Below are positions 6,870 through 16,310 of a stretch of DNA of 64,000 nucleotides, one piece after another. Source of the DNA: an uncultured Collinsella sp. (GTDB lineage: Bacteria > Actinomycetota > Coriobacteriia > Coriobacteriales > Coriobacteriaceae); assembly GCA_900541235.1 (NCBI GenBank), contig UQIW01000002.1, positions 1 to 64,000 on the forward strand. Reading direction: 5' to 3'. A program made the translations under genes and the position numbers. The notes beneath the pieces were generated by a model. That model had not been told where the DNA came from and ran no database searches. It worked only from the letters and a program-made list of their open reading frames with translations. Position 1 is the stretch's first letter; each line of letters begins with the position of its first letter.

Positions 6870-8903
6870 ATGATCCTCCTGGTCGACAAGATCGAAAAAA
6901 GCTTCGGCGCACGCGTCCTCTTTAGCGGCGCGTCCTTCCAGATCAACCCCGGCGAGCGCTTCGCGCTCGTGGGACCCAACGGCGCCGGCAAAACCACCAT
7001 GCTCAAGATTATCATGGGCATCGACAGCCCCGATGCCGGCCAGGTCCAGTACGCCAAGGACTGCCAGGTGGGCTACCTAGAGCAGGAAACCAACCTGGAG
7101 CAAAAGGACACCACCATCCTCGCCGAGGTCTTGGCCGCTGCCAAGGAAATCCGCCGCATGGGCGAGCGCGCCAACGAGCTGCAGGCCCAGATCACCGAGC
7201 TCTCCGAACAGGGGAAGGACGTCGACGCACTCCTTAACGAGTATGGCCAGGTCCAGGATCGCTTTGAGCATCTGGGCGGCTACGAGCTCGAGAGCAACGC
7301 TCGCAAGATCCTGTCCGGCCTGGGCTTTAAAGTCACCGACTTTGAGCGCCCGTGCTCCGAGTTCTCCGGCGGCTGGCAGATGCGTATCGCGCTGGCAAAG
7401 CTCTTCCTGCGCCATCCCGACCTGCTGCTGTTAGACGAGCCCACCAACCATCTGGACCTCGAGAGCGTCCAGTGGCTGCGCGGCTTTATCGCCAACTACG
7501 ACGGCGCCGTCCTCATCGTCAGCCACGACCGCGCCTTCATGGACGCCTGCGTCGACCATGTCGCCGCTCTCGAAAACCGTCGCGTGACCACTTACACCGG
7601 CAACTACAGCAGCTACCTCAAGCAGCGCGAGGACAACCTGGAGCAGATGCGCGCCAAGCGCGCCGCCCAGGAGCGCGACATCGCCCACATGCAGGTTTTC
7701 GTCGACAAGTTCCGCTACAAGCCCACCAAGGCCGCCCAGGCCCAGGAGCGCATCCGCAAGATCGAGCAGATCAAAAAGGAGCTTGTCATCCTGCCCGAGG
7801 GCCACAAGCACATCGACTTTAAGTTCCCCGACCCGCCGCGCTCCGGCGACATGGTCGTGGGGCTCGAGGGCGTCTCCAAGTCCTACGGCAAAAAGCATAT
7901 CTACAGCGACATCGACCTCAAGCTCTACCGCGGCGAGCATGTGGCGCTCGTCGGCCCCAACGGCGCGGGCAAGTCCACGCTCATGAAAATCCTCGCCGGT
8001 CTGGAGCCGCCAACTACCGGCACGCGCGATCTGGGCACCAACGTGGGCGTGGCCTACTACGCCCAGCACGCACTCGAGGGCATGACCGAATCCAACACCG
8101 TCCTGCAAGAGATCGACACCGTTACGCCCAAGTGGACCGTGCCGCAGCAGCGCAGCCTGCTGGGCGCCTTCCTGTTTAGTGACAACGACGCAATCGAAAA
8201 GCAGGTACGCGTCCTTTCCGGCGGCGAAAAGGCGCGCTTGGCCCTGGCTAAGATGCTCGTGGCCCCCGAGGCGCTCCTGTGCCTGGACGAGCCCACCAAC
8301 CACCTGGACATCGACTCGGTGGACATGCTCGAGAACGCCCTGCAAAACTTCCCCGGTACCATTGTGCTGATCAGTCACGACGAGCACCTGGTGCGCGCCG
8401 TTGCCAACCGCATCATCGACATCCGCGATGGCAAAGTCACAGTCTACGACGGCGACTACGACTACTACCTCTACAAACGCGAGGACCTCGCAGCCCGCGC
8501 CGCCGCCGAGGCGGCAGGGGAGAGCGCGCCCGCCGCGGCCAAGCCCACCAAAGCTAGCGCCGCCCAGGCCGACACCCCCGCTGCCGCTCCTAAGCCGGCC
8601 GAGGGCAAAAAGACCAAGGAGCAAAAGCGCGCCGAGGCCCAGGCCCGCGCCGCGCTCAACAAAAAGCTCAAGGGCGTGCGCAACCAGCTAAAGAAGATCG
8701 AGGCGGAGCTCGACAAAAAGCGCGCCCGCTATGACGAGCTTATGGAATTGATGGCAAGCGAAGAGCTTTATGCCGATCAAGACAAGTTCAACGCCGCGCT
8801 GGGGGAATATAACGGCCTTAAGCAAGAGCTGCCCAAGCTCGAGGACGAATGGCTGGAGCTTTCCACCCAGATCGAAGAGGAGACCGCGCGTGAACTCTCG
8901 TAA
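6870..8903 (+). CDS. ABC-F family ATPase (ribosome-associated)
   Basis: 677 aa, two ABC domains in one chain without membrane segments, the ABC-F pattern. First Walker A GPNGAGKT at 35-42 with Walker B LLLLDEPTNHLD; second Walker A GPNGAGKST near 361, signature LSGGEKARLALAK and LCLDEPTNHLD. Between them is the helical P-site tRNA interaction linker (QREDNLEQMRAKRAAQERD). After an Ala/Pro/Lys-rich stretch the C-terminus is a coiled coil (about 590-677), as in Uup-type members. ABC-F proteins act on ribosomes, either as translation factors or in antibiotic target protection; which applies here cannot be told. It starts right behind a tRNA-Ala terminator and may rely on read-through. Confidence 0.92.
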   Translation: MILLVDKIEKSFGARVLFSGASFQINPGERFALVGPNGAGKTTMLKIIMGIDSPDAGQVQYAKDCQVGYLEQETNLEQKDTTILAEVLAAAKEIRRMGERANELQAQITELSEQGKDVDALLNEYGQVQDRFEHLGGYELESNARKILSGLGFKVTDFERPCSEFSGGWQMRIALAKLFLRHPDLLLLDEPTNHLDLESVQWLRGFIANYDGAVLIVSHDRAFMDACVDHVAALENRRVTTYTGNYSSYLKQREDNLEQMRAKRAAQERDIAHMQVFVDKFRYKPTKAAQAQERIRKIEQIKKELVILPEGHKHIDFKFPDPPRSGDMVVGLEGVSKSYGKKHIYSDIDLKLYRGEHVALVGPNGAGKSTLMKILAGLEPPTTGTRDLGTNVGVAYYAQHALEGMTESNTVLQEIDTVTPKWTVPQQRSLLGAFLFSDNDAIEKQVRVLSGGEKARLALAKMLVAPEALLCLDEPTNHLDIDSVDMLENALQNFPGTIVLISHDEHLVRAVANRIIDIRDGKVTVYDGDYDYYLYKREDLAARAAAEAAGESAPAAAKPTKASAAQADTPAAAPKPAEGKKTKEQKRAEAQARAALNKKLKGVRNQLKKIEAELDKKRARYDELMELMASEELYADQDKFNAALGEYNGLKQELPKLEDEWLELSTQIEEETARELS

Positions 8904-9186
8904 GGCCGCTGCCGTGGCGATGAGCATCATCGCCATCGCCTGTCGCATCTGCGGCATTTTTATGAGCGCGATGACCGTGCTGCTGTGCTTTAGCGGCCTC
9001 ACCGCCAAGCTGCAGATCGTTGGCTTTGTCGTTGAGCTTTCGCGTGCACTGCCGAGCGCCATCGCCGGCTACGGCGTCATCACGTCGCCTTTTGGCGGTG
9101 TGTTCCGCCTGGATTATGCTATCGTCGCTGTGATCCTGTTTGTAATTGACTACCTGCTCACGCGCGCCTCGCGCCGCGTCCGCTAG
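8890..9186 (+). CDS. Small membrane protein
   Basis: 98 aa from GTG 8890, which overlaps the end of the ABC-F gene by 14 bases; an in-frame ATG at 8920 is an alternative (88 aa). Two strongly hydrophobic segments (around residues 10-33 and 70-88) separated by a short loop, ending in a basic ARASRRVR tail. No family recognised. It sits between the ABC-F gene and a site-2 protease with short gaps, suggesting one transcript. Confidence 0.6.
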   Translation: MNSRKAAAVAMSIIAIACRICGIFMSAMTVLLCFSGLTAKLQIVGFVVELSRALPSAIAGYGVITSPFGGVFRLDYAIVAVILFVIDYLLTRASRRVR

Positions 9187-9195
9187 GGGAGCGTT

Positions 9196-9879
9196 ATGTC
9201 CAGCAGCTACATCATGAACCTGCTCGCCAGTGCCGTTGCCGTCATCGTTGGCATCGTGATCCACGAGAGCGCGCACGCCGCCGCAGCCTGGGCGCTCGGC
9301 GACAAAACGGCTCGCTCGCGCGGCCGCGTCTCGCTCAACCCGCTCAACCATATCGACCCGTTTGGCACCATCATCCTGCCGCTGCTCATGCTCGCAGCCG
9401 GTGGCCCGGTGTTCGCCTTTGCCAAGCCCGTGCCTGTCTACCTCAACAACCTCAAGCACCCCAAGCGCGACGAGGTCCTGGTGAGCGTGGCCGGCCCCGC
9501 GTCGAACATCGCACTCGCGTGTCTTGCCGCGGTCCTCATGCGCGCAACGTACGGCAGCCTCTACACCAGCATGTCCTTTGCCGTAGCGTCACAGATCATG
9601 AACTTCGGTGCCACGTTTATCGTGGTCAACCTGTCGCTTGCGTTCTTCAACCTCATCCCGATCCCGCCGCTCGATGGCTCATCGATCATCGTGCCCTTCC
9701 TCAAGGGCAAGGCGCTCGCCAACTACTACCGCCTGCAGCAATACGCCATGCCCATCCTCATCCTGGTACTGTACCTGCTGCCCATGTGGACCGGCATCGA
9801 CGTGATCGGTCGCTATTTCGACGTTACCGTGTATCCGCTCGCTGAGCAGCTGCTTAACTTCGCAATCGCCGGCATCTAA
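9196..9879 (+). CDS. Site-2 protease family (M50) membrane metalloprotease
   Basis: 227 aa, several membrane segments. The zinc motif HESAH (residues 23-27) lies in the first helix, and NLIPIPPLDGS (about 152-162) is the second conserved motif whose Asp is the third zinc ligand. This short form without a PDZ domain is the small site-2 protease class common in Gram-positives, whose substrates are mostly unknown. It is followed by scpA after an 84-base gap that contains a small hairpin (CGACCGT/ACGGTCG, 9895-9913). Confidence 0.9.
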   Translation: MSSSYIMNLLASAVAVIVGIVIHESAHAAAAWALGDKTARSRGRVSLNPLNHIDPFGTIILPLLMLAAGGPVFAFAKPVPVYLNNLKHPKRDEVLVSVAGPASNIALACLAAVLMRATYGSLYTSMSFAVASQIMNFGATFIVVNLSLAFFNLIPIPPLDGSSIIVPFLKGKALANYYRLQQYAMPILILVLYLLPMWTGIDVIGRYFDVTVYPLAEQLLNFAIAGI

Positions 9880-9963
9880 GGTAAACTTACAGGTCGACCG
9901 TGCAAAACGGTCGTAACATGCACCCAAACCGCGCCGCGAAGGCGCCGTCAAAGGAGGTCGAAG

Positions 9964-10776
9964 ATGTCGTATCGCGTGTCGACGCAGGTCTACAGCGGAC
10001 CGTTCGACCTGCTGCTGCAGCTGGTAACCCGCCAAAAAGTAGATATCGGCGCCATTTCTATCAGTGAGGTGGCCGAGCAGTACCTTGCCGAGGCCGAGCG
10101 CATCGAGGCGCTGGACCTGGACGTGGCGAGCGACTTTTTGCTGGTCGCGGCAACCCTTTTGGACATCAAAGCCGCCTCTCTGGTACCGCAGGAGGCACCG
10201 CGCAAAGTCGGTGACGACGATGACGAGTTCGACGAAGACCTCGAGGAACTCAGCACGCTCGACGGCGACGCCCTGCGCGAGGTCCTGATCCAGCGCCTGA
10301 TTGCCTACAAGCAGTTTAAGGGCGTGGCTGCGGCCCTCGGTGCCCGCATGCAGGCCGAAAGCCGCATGCATCCGCGCGTGGCCGGCCCCGACCCCGAGTT
10401 CCTAGGCCTTATGCCCGACTACCTTGCCGGTATCACGCTGCGCGGTCTCGCCGTCATCTGTGCCGACCTGGACGGCAAGCGCCAGACCTTCCTGCTAGAG
10501 GCCGAGCATGTGGCGCCGCATCGCGTGCCGCTCGACCTGACCGTGGCCTCAGTCGACCGCTTTACCATGGCGCACCAAACCTGCACCTTCCGCGAGCTAC
10601 TGGACGGCGACGCTTCCACCGAGCAGCTCGTCGTCACCTTCCTGGCCATGCTTGAGCTTGCCAAGCGCGGCTCGCTCACGCTGAGCCAGGACGAGATCTT
10701 CGGAACCATCAGCATCAACCGAGTCGAGGGGGCCGAGGCCTACGTGCCCGGCGAGGGCCCCGAGCTCACCGAATAG
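9964..10776 (+). CDS. scpA: Segregation and condensation protein A
   Basis: 270 aa. The opening YSGPFDLLLQLVTRQKVDIGAISISEVAEQYL is the kleisin N-terminal helix region characteristic of ScpA, which bridges the SMC dimer; an acidic linker (DDDDEFDEDLEEL) precedes the C-terminal winged-helix part. With ScpB and SMC it forms the condensin that organises and segregates the chromosome. AGGAGG precedes the start and scpB follows 11 bases later. Confidence 0.95.
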   Translation: MSYRVSTQVYSGPFDLLLQLVTRQKVDIGAISISEVAEQYLAEAERIEALDLDVASDFLLVAATLLDIKAASLVPQEAPRKVGDDDDEFDEDLEELSTLDGDALREVLIQRLIAYKQFKGVAAALGARMQAESRMHPRVAGPDPEFLGLMPDYLAGITLRGLAVICADLDGKRQTFLLEAEHVAPHRVPLDLTVASVDRFTMAHQTCTFRELLDGDASTEQLVVTFLAMLELAKRGSLTLSQDEIFGTISINRVEGAEAYVPGEGPELTE

Positions 10777-10787
10777 GAGCCGCAACC

Positions 10788-11516
10788 ATGTCAACCCTTT
10801 CCACGCTGGAGGCAAACAGCCTCAAAGGCGCCCTCGAGGCGCTGCTGCTGGTGTCGAGCGACCCGGTGAGTGCGCCCGCGCTGGCCGGCGCACTGGATAT
10901 CGCCCCCGGCGAGTGCGCATCGCTGCTCGCCGAGCTCAAGGTTGAGTACGAGGAGGCCAACCGCGGCTTTCAGCTGCGCGAGGTCGCCGGCGGCTGGCGC
11001 CTGTTCACGCACCCCGCTTACCACGACGTGGTCGAGGCCTATGTGTTGAGCTGGGACACACAAAAGCTGTCCCAGGCGGCGCTCGAAACCCTGGCCGTTA
11101 TCGCATACCACCAGCCCGTAACGCGCGAGGTGGTCAAGGGCATCCGCGGCGTCAACTCCGACGGCGTCATCGCGTCGCTCGTGGACAAGGGTCTGGTGCG
11201 CGAGCTCGGCCGTGACCCCCAGCGCGGTCAGGCCATCATTTACGGCACGACCAACGCCTTCTTGGAAAAGTTCGGCCTGCGCTCCACCCGCGACCTGCCC
11301 GACCTGGAGCAGTTTGCCCCCGACGAGCAGTCGCGCCAGTTTATCCGCGAGCGTCTGAGCGGCCGCAGTATTCAGTCCACGCTCGAGGAGCAGGCCGAGG
11401 ATCTGGACGAAGAGCGCGAACTGCTCGATACCGATGTTGAAGATGTTGAGGCAGTCGACGAATCGGAGACCCTAGTCGCCGACGAGACCTCGGAGGATTT
11501 GCATGACGAGGACTAA
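10788..11516 (+). CDS. scpB: Segregation and condensation protein B
   Basis: 242 aa. Two winged-helix domains: ALEALLLVSSDPVSAPALAGAL near the N-terminus and LAVIAYHQPVTREVVKGIRGVNSDG in the middle, the signature of ScpB, which dimerises and binds ScpA in the SMC complex. The C-terminal 60 residues are very acidic (DLDEERELLDTDVEDVEAVDE) and probably disordered, longer than in the Bacillus protein. The 3' end overlaps the preferred rluB start. Confidence 0.95.
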   Translation: MSTLSTLEANSLKGALEALLLVSSDPVSAPALAGALDIAPGECASLLAELKVEYEEANRGFQLREVAGGWRLFTHPAYHDVVEAYVLSWDTQKLSQAALETLAVIAYHQPVTREVVKGIRGVNSDGVIASLVDKGLVRELGRDPQRGQAIIYGTTNAFLEKFGLRSTRDLPDLEQFAPDEQSRQFIRERLSGRSIQSTLEEQAEDLDEERELLDTDVEDVEAVDESETLVADETSEDLHDED

Positions 11517-12468
11517 CGAAGTAGGGGAGACGCGCGCCATGAGCAACGCAGCACCCGCAACCGACGCCCAGCCCGTCTATCCGCACACTATGCGCCTGCA
11601 GCGCTTTTTGGCGCGCGCGGGCGTGGCGAGCCGCCGCGGCTCGGAGGACCTGATGACCGCCGGCCGCGTGACCGTCAACGGGCTGGTCGCGACCGAACTG
11701 GGCACCAAGGTCGATGTCGACCGCGATCACATCGAGGTCGACGGCGTGCCCGTCAAGCTCAACCAGGGCGCCGTGTACCTGATGCTTTACAAGCCGACCG
11801 GCTACCTCACCACCATGAGCGACCCGCAGGAGCGCCCTTGCGTGGCCGACCTGGTCCCGCGCAACCGCTTTCCGGGGCTCTTCCCGGTGGGTCGCCTGGA
11901 CCGCGACACCACGGGCCTTTTGCTCTTTACCACCGACGGCGACCTATCGCAGGACCTGCTGCACCCCAGCAAGCATGTCTACAAGACCTACCAAGCGCTC
12001 GTGGACGGACAGCTGACCGACCGCGATCTAGATCCGCTCCGCCGTGGCATCGAGCTCGACGACGGCCTATGCCAGCCGGCAATCTGCCGAGTCATCAACG
12101 CGCGCGAGGCCGTGGCCGTGGCTCCGCAAGGCGTCAAGCCCGGCACCACCGCCGTGGAGGTCATCATTCGCGAGGGCCGCAAGAACCAGGTCAAGCGCAT
12201 GCTGGGCAAGATTCACCATCCCGTGATCCGCCTGCACCGCTGCAACTTTGCCGGCCTTGAGCTCGAGGGCGTGGCCAAGGGCTCGTGGCGCGAGCTCACC
12301 GACCGCGAAGTGCAGATCCTCAAAAGCGGCGGCATCCCGCCCAAGCAGGCGAGCGCCAAGCGCAACGGCGACAAGCCCCAAGACACCCCCGCCAGCCGCA
12401 CGCGTCACCACGGCAGCCACGGCTCCGCACCCAAGCGCAACACCTACCGCGAGCGATACACGGGCTAG
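11503..12468 (+). CDS. rluB: 23S rRNA pseudouridine synthase (RluB/RsuA family)
   Basis: 321 aa. An S4 RNA-binding domain (MRLQRFLARAGVASRR...) is followed by the catalytic domain with GRLDRDTTGLLLFT, where the first Asp (about residue 133) is the nucleophile, and EGRKNQVKRML. It isomerises a uridine in rRNA; the scpA-scpB-rluB order is widely conserved and supports RluB. The C-terminus is a basic tail. Start 11503 has GGAGG six bases upstream and overlaps scpB; ATG 11539 with GGGGAG is an alternative giving 309 aa. Confidence 0.92.
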   Translation: MTRTNEVGETRAMSNAAPATDAQPVYPHTMRLQRFLARAGVASRRGSEDLMTAGRVTVNGLVATELGTKVDVDRDHIEVDGVPVKLNQGAVYLMLYKPTGYLTTMSDPQERPCVADLVPRNRFPGLFPVGRLDRDTTGLLLFTTDGDLSQDLLHPSKHVYKTYQALVDGQLTDRDLDPLRRGIELDDGLCQPAICRVINAREAVAVAPQGVKPGTTAVEVIIREGRKNQVKRMLGKIHHPVIRLHRCNFAGLELEGVAKGSWRELTDREVQILKSGGIPPKQASAKRNGDKPQDTPASRTRHHGSHGSAPKRNTYRERYTG

Positions 12469-12534
12469 GCAACCCGCCGCGCCCCAACGCCCGCGAACCA
12501 TACCAGCACGTCAATCATCGAAAGGAAGCATTGC

Positions 12535-13221
12535 ATGATCGTCGCCATCGACGGCCCCGCCGGTTCCGGCAAGTCCACCATCGCCAAGGAGATCGCCCGC
12601 CAGCTGGGCTTTAACAAGCTCGACACGGGCGCCATGTATCGCGCCGTCACCTTCGCCGCGCTCGACCGCGGCATCGACCTGGACGACGAGGCGGCCATCG
12701 ACGCCCTCGCCGAGCAGATCGAGATTCGCTTTACCAACGGCACCGGCGAAGACACGCGCCTGACCATCGACGGTAAGGATGCCTCGGCTGCCATCCGCAC
12801 CCCGCAGGTCGACGCCAATGTGTCCAAGGTCTCGGCCTACCCGGGCGTGCGCGCCGCCATGCTCATCCACCAGCGTCGTGCCGCCGAGGACCGCGACATC
12901 GTGGCTGAGGGTCGCGACATCGGCACCGTCGTGTTCCCCAACGCGCAGGTCAAGGTGTTCCTGACCGCCGACCCGCGTGAGCGTGCCCGCCGCCGCGTAC
13001 TTCAGCGTCACCAAAACGATGCCCAGCCGCTCACGCCCACGCAACTCGAGGCCGAAGTCGACGAGACCCTCGACGCCCTTAAGCAGCGCGACAAGCTCGA
13101 CAGCAGCCGCGAGGTCGCCCCGCTCGTGCCCGCCGAAGACGCCGTGCACGTCGACTCCACCGCCCACACCATCGATGAGGTCGTCTCGATAATCGAGGAC
13201 CTCATCAACCAAAGGAGGTAA
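12535..13221 (+). CDS. cmk: Cytidylate kinase
   Basis: 228 aa. P-loop GPAGSGKST at residues 6-14, LDTGAMYRAVT for CMP binding, and EGRDIGTVVFPNAQVKVFLTADPRERARRR. It phosphorylates CMP/dCMP to the diphosphates using ATP. The gene lies between rluB and the acyltransferase gene; an AAAGGA ribosome site precedes it. Length is normal for the family. Confidence 0.95.
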   Translation: MIVAIDGPAGSGKSTIAKEIARQLGFNKLDTGAMYRAVTFAALDRGIDLDDEAAIDALAEQIEIRFTNGTGEDTRLTIDGKDASAAIRTPQVDANVSKVSAYPGVRAAMLIHQRRAAEDRDIVAEGRDIGTVVFPNAQVKVFLTADPRERARRRVLQRHQNDAQPLTPTQLEAEVDETLDALKQRDKLDSSREVAPLVPAEDAVHVDSTAHTIDEVVSIIEDLINQRR

Positions 13222-13224
13222 CCC

Positions 13225-13953
13225 ATGCGCCTGTTTAAGCAGACGCCCGAGGATTACTACAACGCCCCCTACGCCGAGTTCCCAGCGTTCATCCGCGGCA
13301 CCGTCGTCGTAGTCATGGCCATCCTTTGGGCCTTCTCCAAGTTCATGTGGCGTTGGAAAGTCGAGGACGCTGACCTGCTGTTTGAGCGCCAGGAAGGCCG
13401 CGGCAGCGTGGTCATCTGCAACCACACCTCGATGGCCGAGCTCCTGGCCGTTGAGACGGCGTTGTTCTTTGGGGGCCGCCGCATTCGTCCCATCTTTAAG
13501 TCCGAGTTCGCCAAGAGCAAGATTGTGCGCTGGGCCTTTAGCCGCGTTGGCGGCATCCCCGTGGAGCGTGGTACTGCCGATATGAAGTGCCTGCGCGCCG
13601 CTCAGCATGCGCTGCAGCGCGGCGAGGACGTCCTGATCTTCCCCGAGGGCACGCGCATCCGCTCGCGCGAGATCAAGCCCGAGGTCCACGGCGGCTTTGC
13701 GCTCATCGCCCAGATGGGCAAGGCGCCCGTCAACCCGCTCGCCATCTGCGGCTGGTCCGACATCACGCCCGCAGGCAAAAAGCTCATGCGTCCCAAGAAG
13801 TGCTGGATCCGCGCCGGCAAGGCCGTCTCGCTTTCCGACGCACCGGCTGGGCTTAAGCGCACGGAGCGCCTGGAATGGTTTGAGTCCGAGGCCATGAACC
13901 GCGTCTACGCTATGCGAGACGAGCTGTGCGCCGAGCATCCGGGCAGGTTCTAG
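13225..13953 (+). CDS. plsC: 1-acyl-glycerol-3-phosphate acyltransferase-like (PlsC)
   Basis: 242 aa. An N-terminal hydrophobic segment (about 25-40) anchors it to the membrane. Motif I reads NHTSMAE: His67 is present but the residue expected to be Asp (HX4D) is Glu72. Motif III FPEGTRIRS is intact, as is the RPIFKSE block. The family acylates lysophosphatidic acid in phospholipid synthesis; plsY and gpsA of the same pathway lie 4-5 kb downstream. Start has GGAGG and lies 3 bases after cmk. The HX4E change may alter activity. Confidence 0.85.
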   Translation: MRLFKQTPEDYYNAPYAEFPAFIRGTVVVVMAILWAFSKFMWRWKVEDADLLFERQEGRGSVVICNHTSMAELLAVETALFFGGRRIRPIFKSEFAKSKIVRWAFSRVGGIPVERGTADMKCLRAAQHALQRGEDVLIFPEGTRIRSREIKPEVHGGFALIAQMGKAPVNPLAICGWSDITPAGKKLMRPKKCWIRAGKAVSLSDAPAGLKRTERLEWFESEAMNRVYAMRDELCAEHPGRF

Positions 13954-13955
13954 CC

Positions 13956-14855
13956 ATGAGCGAGGAAGTCATGAACACTGCCGAGCCTGCGCCTGGCAAG
14001 GCAGACGCTCCCACCATCGAAATCGCAGCCCACGCCGGCACCTGCTACGGCGTACAGCGTGCGCTCGATATGGCGCTGGCCGCCGCCCCGCAGGCAGGGG
14101 AGAGCACTCAGGTCCATACCTTGGGTCCGCTCATTCATAACCCCATCGTGGTACGCGAGCTCGCTGAGGCAGGCGTTGGCTTGGCCGAGAACCTGGATAA
14201 TGCCGCAACCGGCACCGTGATCATCCGCGCCCACGGTGTGGTGCCGCAGGTCATCGATGCCGCTCGCGAGCGTGGCCTTAACGTCATCGACGCCACCTGC
14301 CCTTACGTCAAGAAGGTTCACGTGGCAGCCGAGCGCCTGGTGCGCGAGGGCTACCACGTGGTGGTCGTGGGTGAGCCGGGGCATCCCGAGGTCGAGGGCA
14401 TTCTGGGTCACGCCGGCGACGATGCGCAGGTCGTGAGTTGCGCCGCTGATGCGGACGCGCTGCCGTTCAAGGGCAAGGTAGGCCTCGTCGTGCAGACCAC
14501 CCAGACCGCGCAGAACCTCGCCGAGGTCGTGGCAGCTATCACCCCGCGCGTGCAGGAGCTGCGTGTGATCAACACCATCTGCGCCGCCACGAGTGAGCGT
14601 CAACAGGCAGCAGCCACACTTGCCAACCGCTGCGACTGCATGGTCGTCGTGGGCGGCAAGAACTCGGGCAACACCCGCCGCCTGGCGCAGATTTGCGCAG
14701 ACGCCTGCGAGCGCACGCATCACATCGAGGAAGCTTCAGAGCTTGAGACCGCTTGGTTTACCGACGCTCACCACATCGGCATCACCGCCGGAGCCTCCAC
14801 CCCGCAAGAACACATCGAGCGCGCCGTCGAGCGCATCAAGGAGCTTTGCCGCTAA
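13956..14855 (+). CDS. ispH: 4-hydroxy-3-methylbut-2-enyl diphosphate reductase
   Basis: 299 aa from ATG 13956, two bases after the plsC stop. The three cluster-binding cysteines are seen in AGTCYGVQRAL (Cys30), DATCPYVKKVH and NTICAATSERQ. IspH carries a 4Fe-4S cluster and makes IPP and DMAPP in the last step of the MEP isoprenoid route. No S1 domain fusion. An in-frame codon at 13926 within plsC is an unlikely start. Confidence 0.95.
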   Translation: MSEEVMNTAEPAPGKADAPTIEIAAHAGTCYGVQRALDMALAAAPQAGESTQVHTLGPLIHNPIVVRELAEAGVGLAENLDNAATGTVIIRAHGVVPQVIDAARERGLNVIDATCPYVKKVHVAAERLVREGYHVVVVGEPGHPEVEGILGHAGDDAQVVSCAADADALPFKGKVGLVVQTTQTAQNLAEVVAAITPRVQELRVINTICAATSERQQAAATLANRCDCMVVVGGKNSGNTRRLAQICADACERTHHIEEASELETAWFTDAHHIGITAGASTPQEHIERAVERIKELCR

Positions 14856-14857
14856 TC

Positions 14858-16300
14858 ATGGACCAGACCGTACCCGCATACGCCGCCGAGGTGGCCGATT
14901 ACGGGCGCAGCCGCGACCCCGAGCCGGGTGAGGGCGCGCTCGTAAAGAACGTGCGTCCCGAATCGCCCGCGTGGGATGTGGGTATCGAGCCGGGCATGCG
15001 CGTGCTCACGGTCAACGGTGAGGCGCTCACCGACATGATCGTGTGGCTCTGGGAGGCCGACGACGACACCGTCGACCTCGAGGTTTTCGACCCGCGCGAC
15101 GGCACCGTCACCCCCGTCGAGCTCGACCGCTTCCCGGGCGAGGACTGGGGTTTGGAGTTCGATGGCCCCATCTTCGACGGCATGCGTACCTGCGTAAACG
15201 CCTGCGTGTTCTGCTTTATGACCATGTTGCCCAAGGGCGGCCGCTCCACGCTCTATATTCGCGACGACGACTACCGCCTGAGCTTTTTGCAGGGCAACTT
15301 CGTCACGCTCACGAACCTCACCGACGAGGACGTGCAAAACGTCATCCAACGCAACATGAGCCCTATGAACGTGTCGGTCCATGCCGTGAGCCCCGACGTC
15401 CGCCGTCGTATGATGGGCCGCAACGCCCAGCGCGGCATGGACGTACTCGAGGCCATCATGGCCGCCGGCATCGAGATTCACGCGCAGATCGTGTTGTGCC
15501 CCGGCATGAACGACGGCGAGGAGCTGGAAAAGACCCTGCGCTTTTGCGAGGAGCACGAGCAAATCACCAGCCTGGGCATTGTGCCGCTCGGTTTTACCAA
15601 GCATCAGAACCGCTTTAGCTGGTCATACAGCGACAAGCCCGAACTGGCTCGCGAGACCATTGCCATGATCCGTCCCTACCAGGACCGCGCCTTCGAGCGT
15701 TTTGGCCGCCACACCTTCCAGATGAGCGACGAGTTCTACCTGGACGCCGGCATCGATCCGCCCGAGGCGGACTTTTACGACGGCTATCCGCAGTACTACG
15801 ACGGTATCGGCATGATCCGCTCATACCTAGACGAGACGGACGATGTGCTTGCCGCCGCTGCCGAGCGACTGGCCCGCGTCCGCGAGGCCATCGCCGCTCG
15901 CAGCCAGCACCTGCTGTGCCTCTCGGGCGCCAGCGCACGCGACACCGTGGCACGTTTCGTGGAATCGCCGCAGGGGCTCGCCGGCACCGTCACGGCCATC
16001 AAGAATCGCTACTTTGGCGGCAACGTGGACGTGACCGGCCTCATCGTCGCCTGCGACATTCTGGAACAGCTGCCGCAGGACCTCTCGGGGGTTATGCTCT
16101 TTGTGCCTAAGCTCATGTTCAACGCTGACGGCATGACGCTTGACGAGTATCATCGTGACGATTTACTCGCAAGCCTTACCAGTCGCGGCGCCGAGGTTCA
16201 TGTGGTGTCGACCATGCCGCATGAGCTGCTCGATACCCTGGAGCACTTCCTTGGCATTGTGCCTGCCGACTCTAACACTTCCACTGACCCTACCCATTAA
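14858..16300 (+). CDS. DUF512 radical-SAM-like protein with PDZ domain
   Basis: 480 aa from ATG 14858, two bases after ispH. Order: PDZ-like N-terminus (about 20-90; SPAWDVGIEPGMRVLTVNG), a Cys cluster CVNACVFC (Cys112, 116, 119; CX3CX2C, the radical SAM spacing) with the family block RDDDYRLSFLQGNFVTLTNL, and the C-terminal DUF512 region. The family is widespread in anaerobic Gram-positives, nearly always beside der, as here. Substrate unknown. The frame is open further upstream but inside ispH. Confidence 0.9.
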   Translation: MDQTVPAYAAEVADYGRSRDPEPGEGALVKNVRPESPAWDVGIEPGMRVLTVNGEALTDMIVWLWEADDDTVDLEVFDPRDGTVTPVELDRFPGEDWGLEFDGPIFDGMRTCVNACVFCFMTMLPKGGRSTLYIRDDDYRLSFLQGNFVTLTNLTDEDVQNVIQRNMSPMNVSVHAVSPDVRRRMMGRNAQRGMDVLEAIMAAGIEIHAQIVLCPGMNDGEELEKTLRFCEEHEQITSLGIVPLGFTKHQNRFSWSYSDKPELARETIAMIRPYQDRAFERFGRHTFQMSDEFYLDAGIDPPEADFYDGYPQYYDGIGMIRSYLDETDDVLAAAAERLARVREAIAARSQHLLCLSGASARDTVARFVESPQGLAGTVTAIKNRYFGGNVDVTGLIVACDILEQLPQDLSGVMLFVPKLMFNADGMTLDEYHRDDLLASLTSRGAEVHVVSTMPHELLDTLEHFLGIVPADSNTSTDPTH

Positions 16301-16310
16301 AGGAGTGCAG

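Noticed and set aside
12511..13938. 475-codon minus-strand frame across cmk and plsC
   Set aside because: Antisense shadow of two well-supported genes; His/Val/Gly/Leu-rich composition typical of such shadows.
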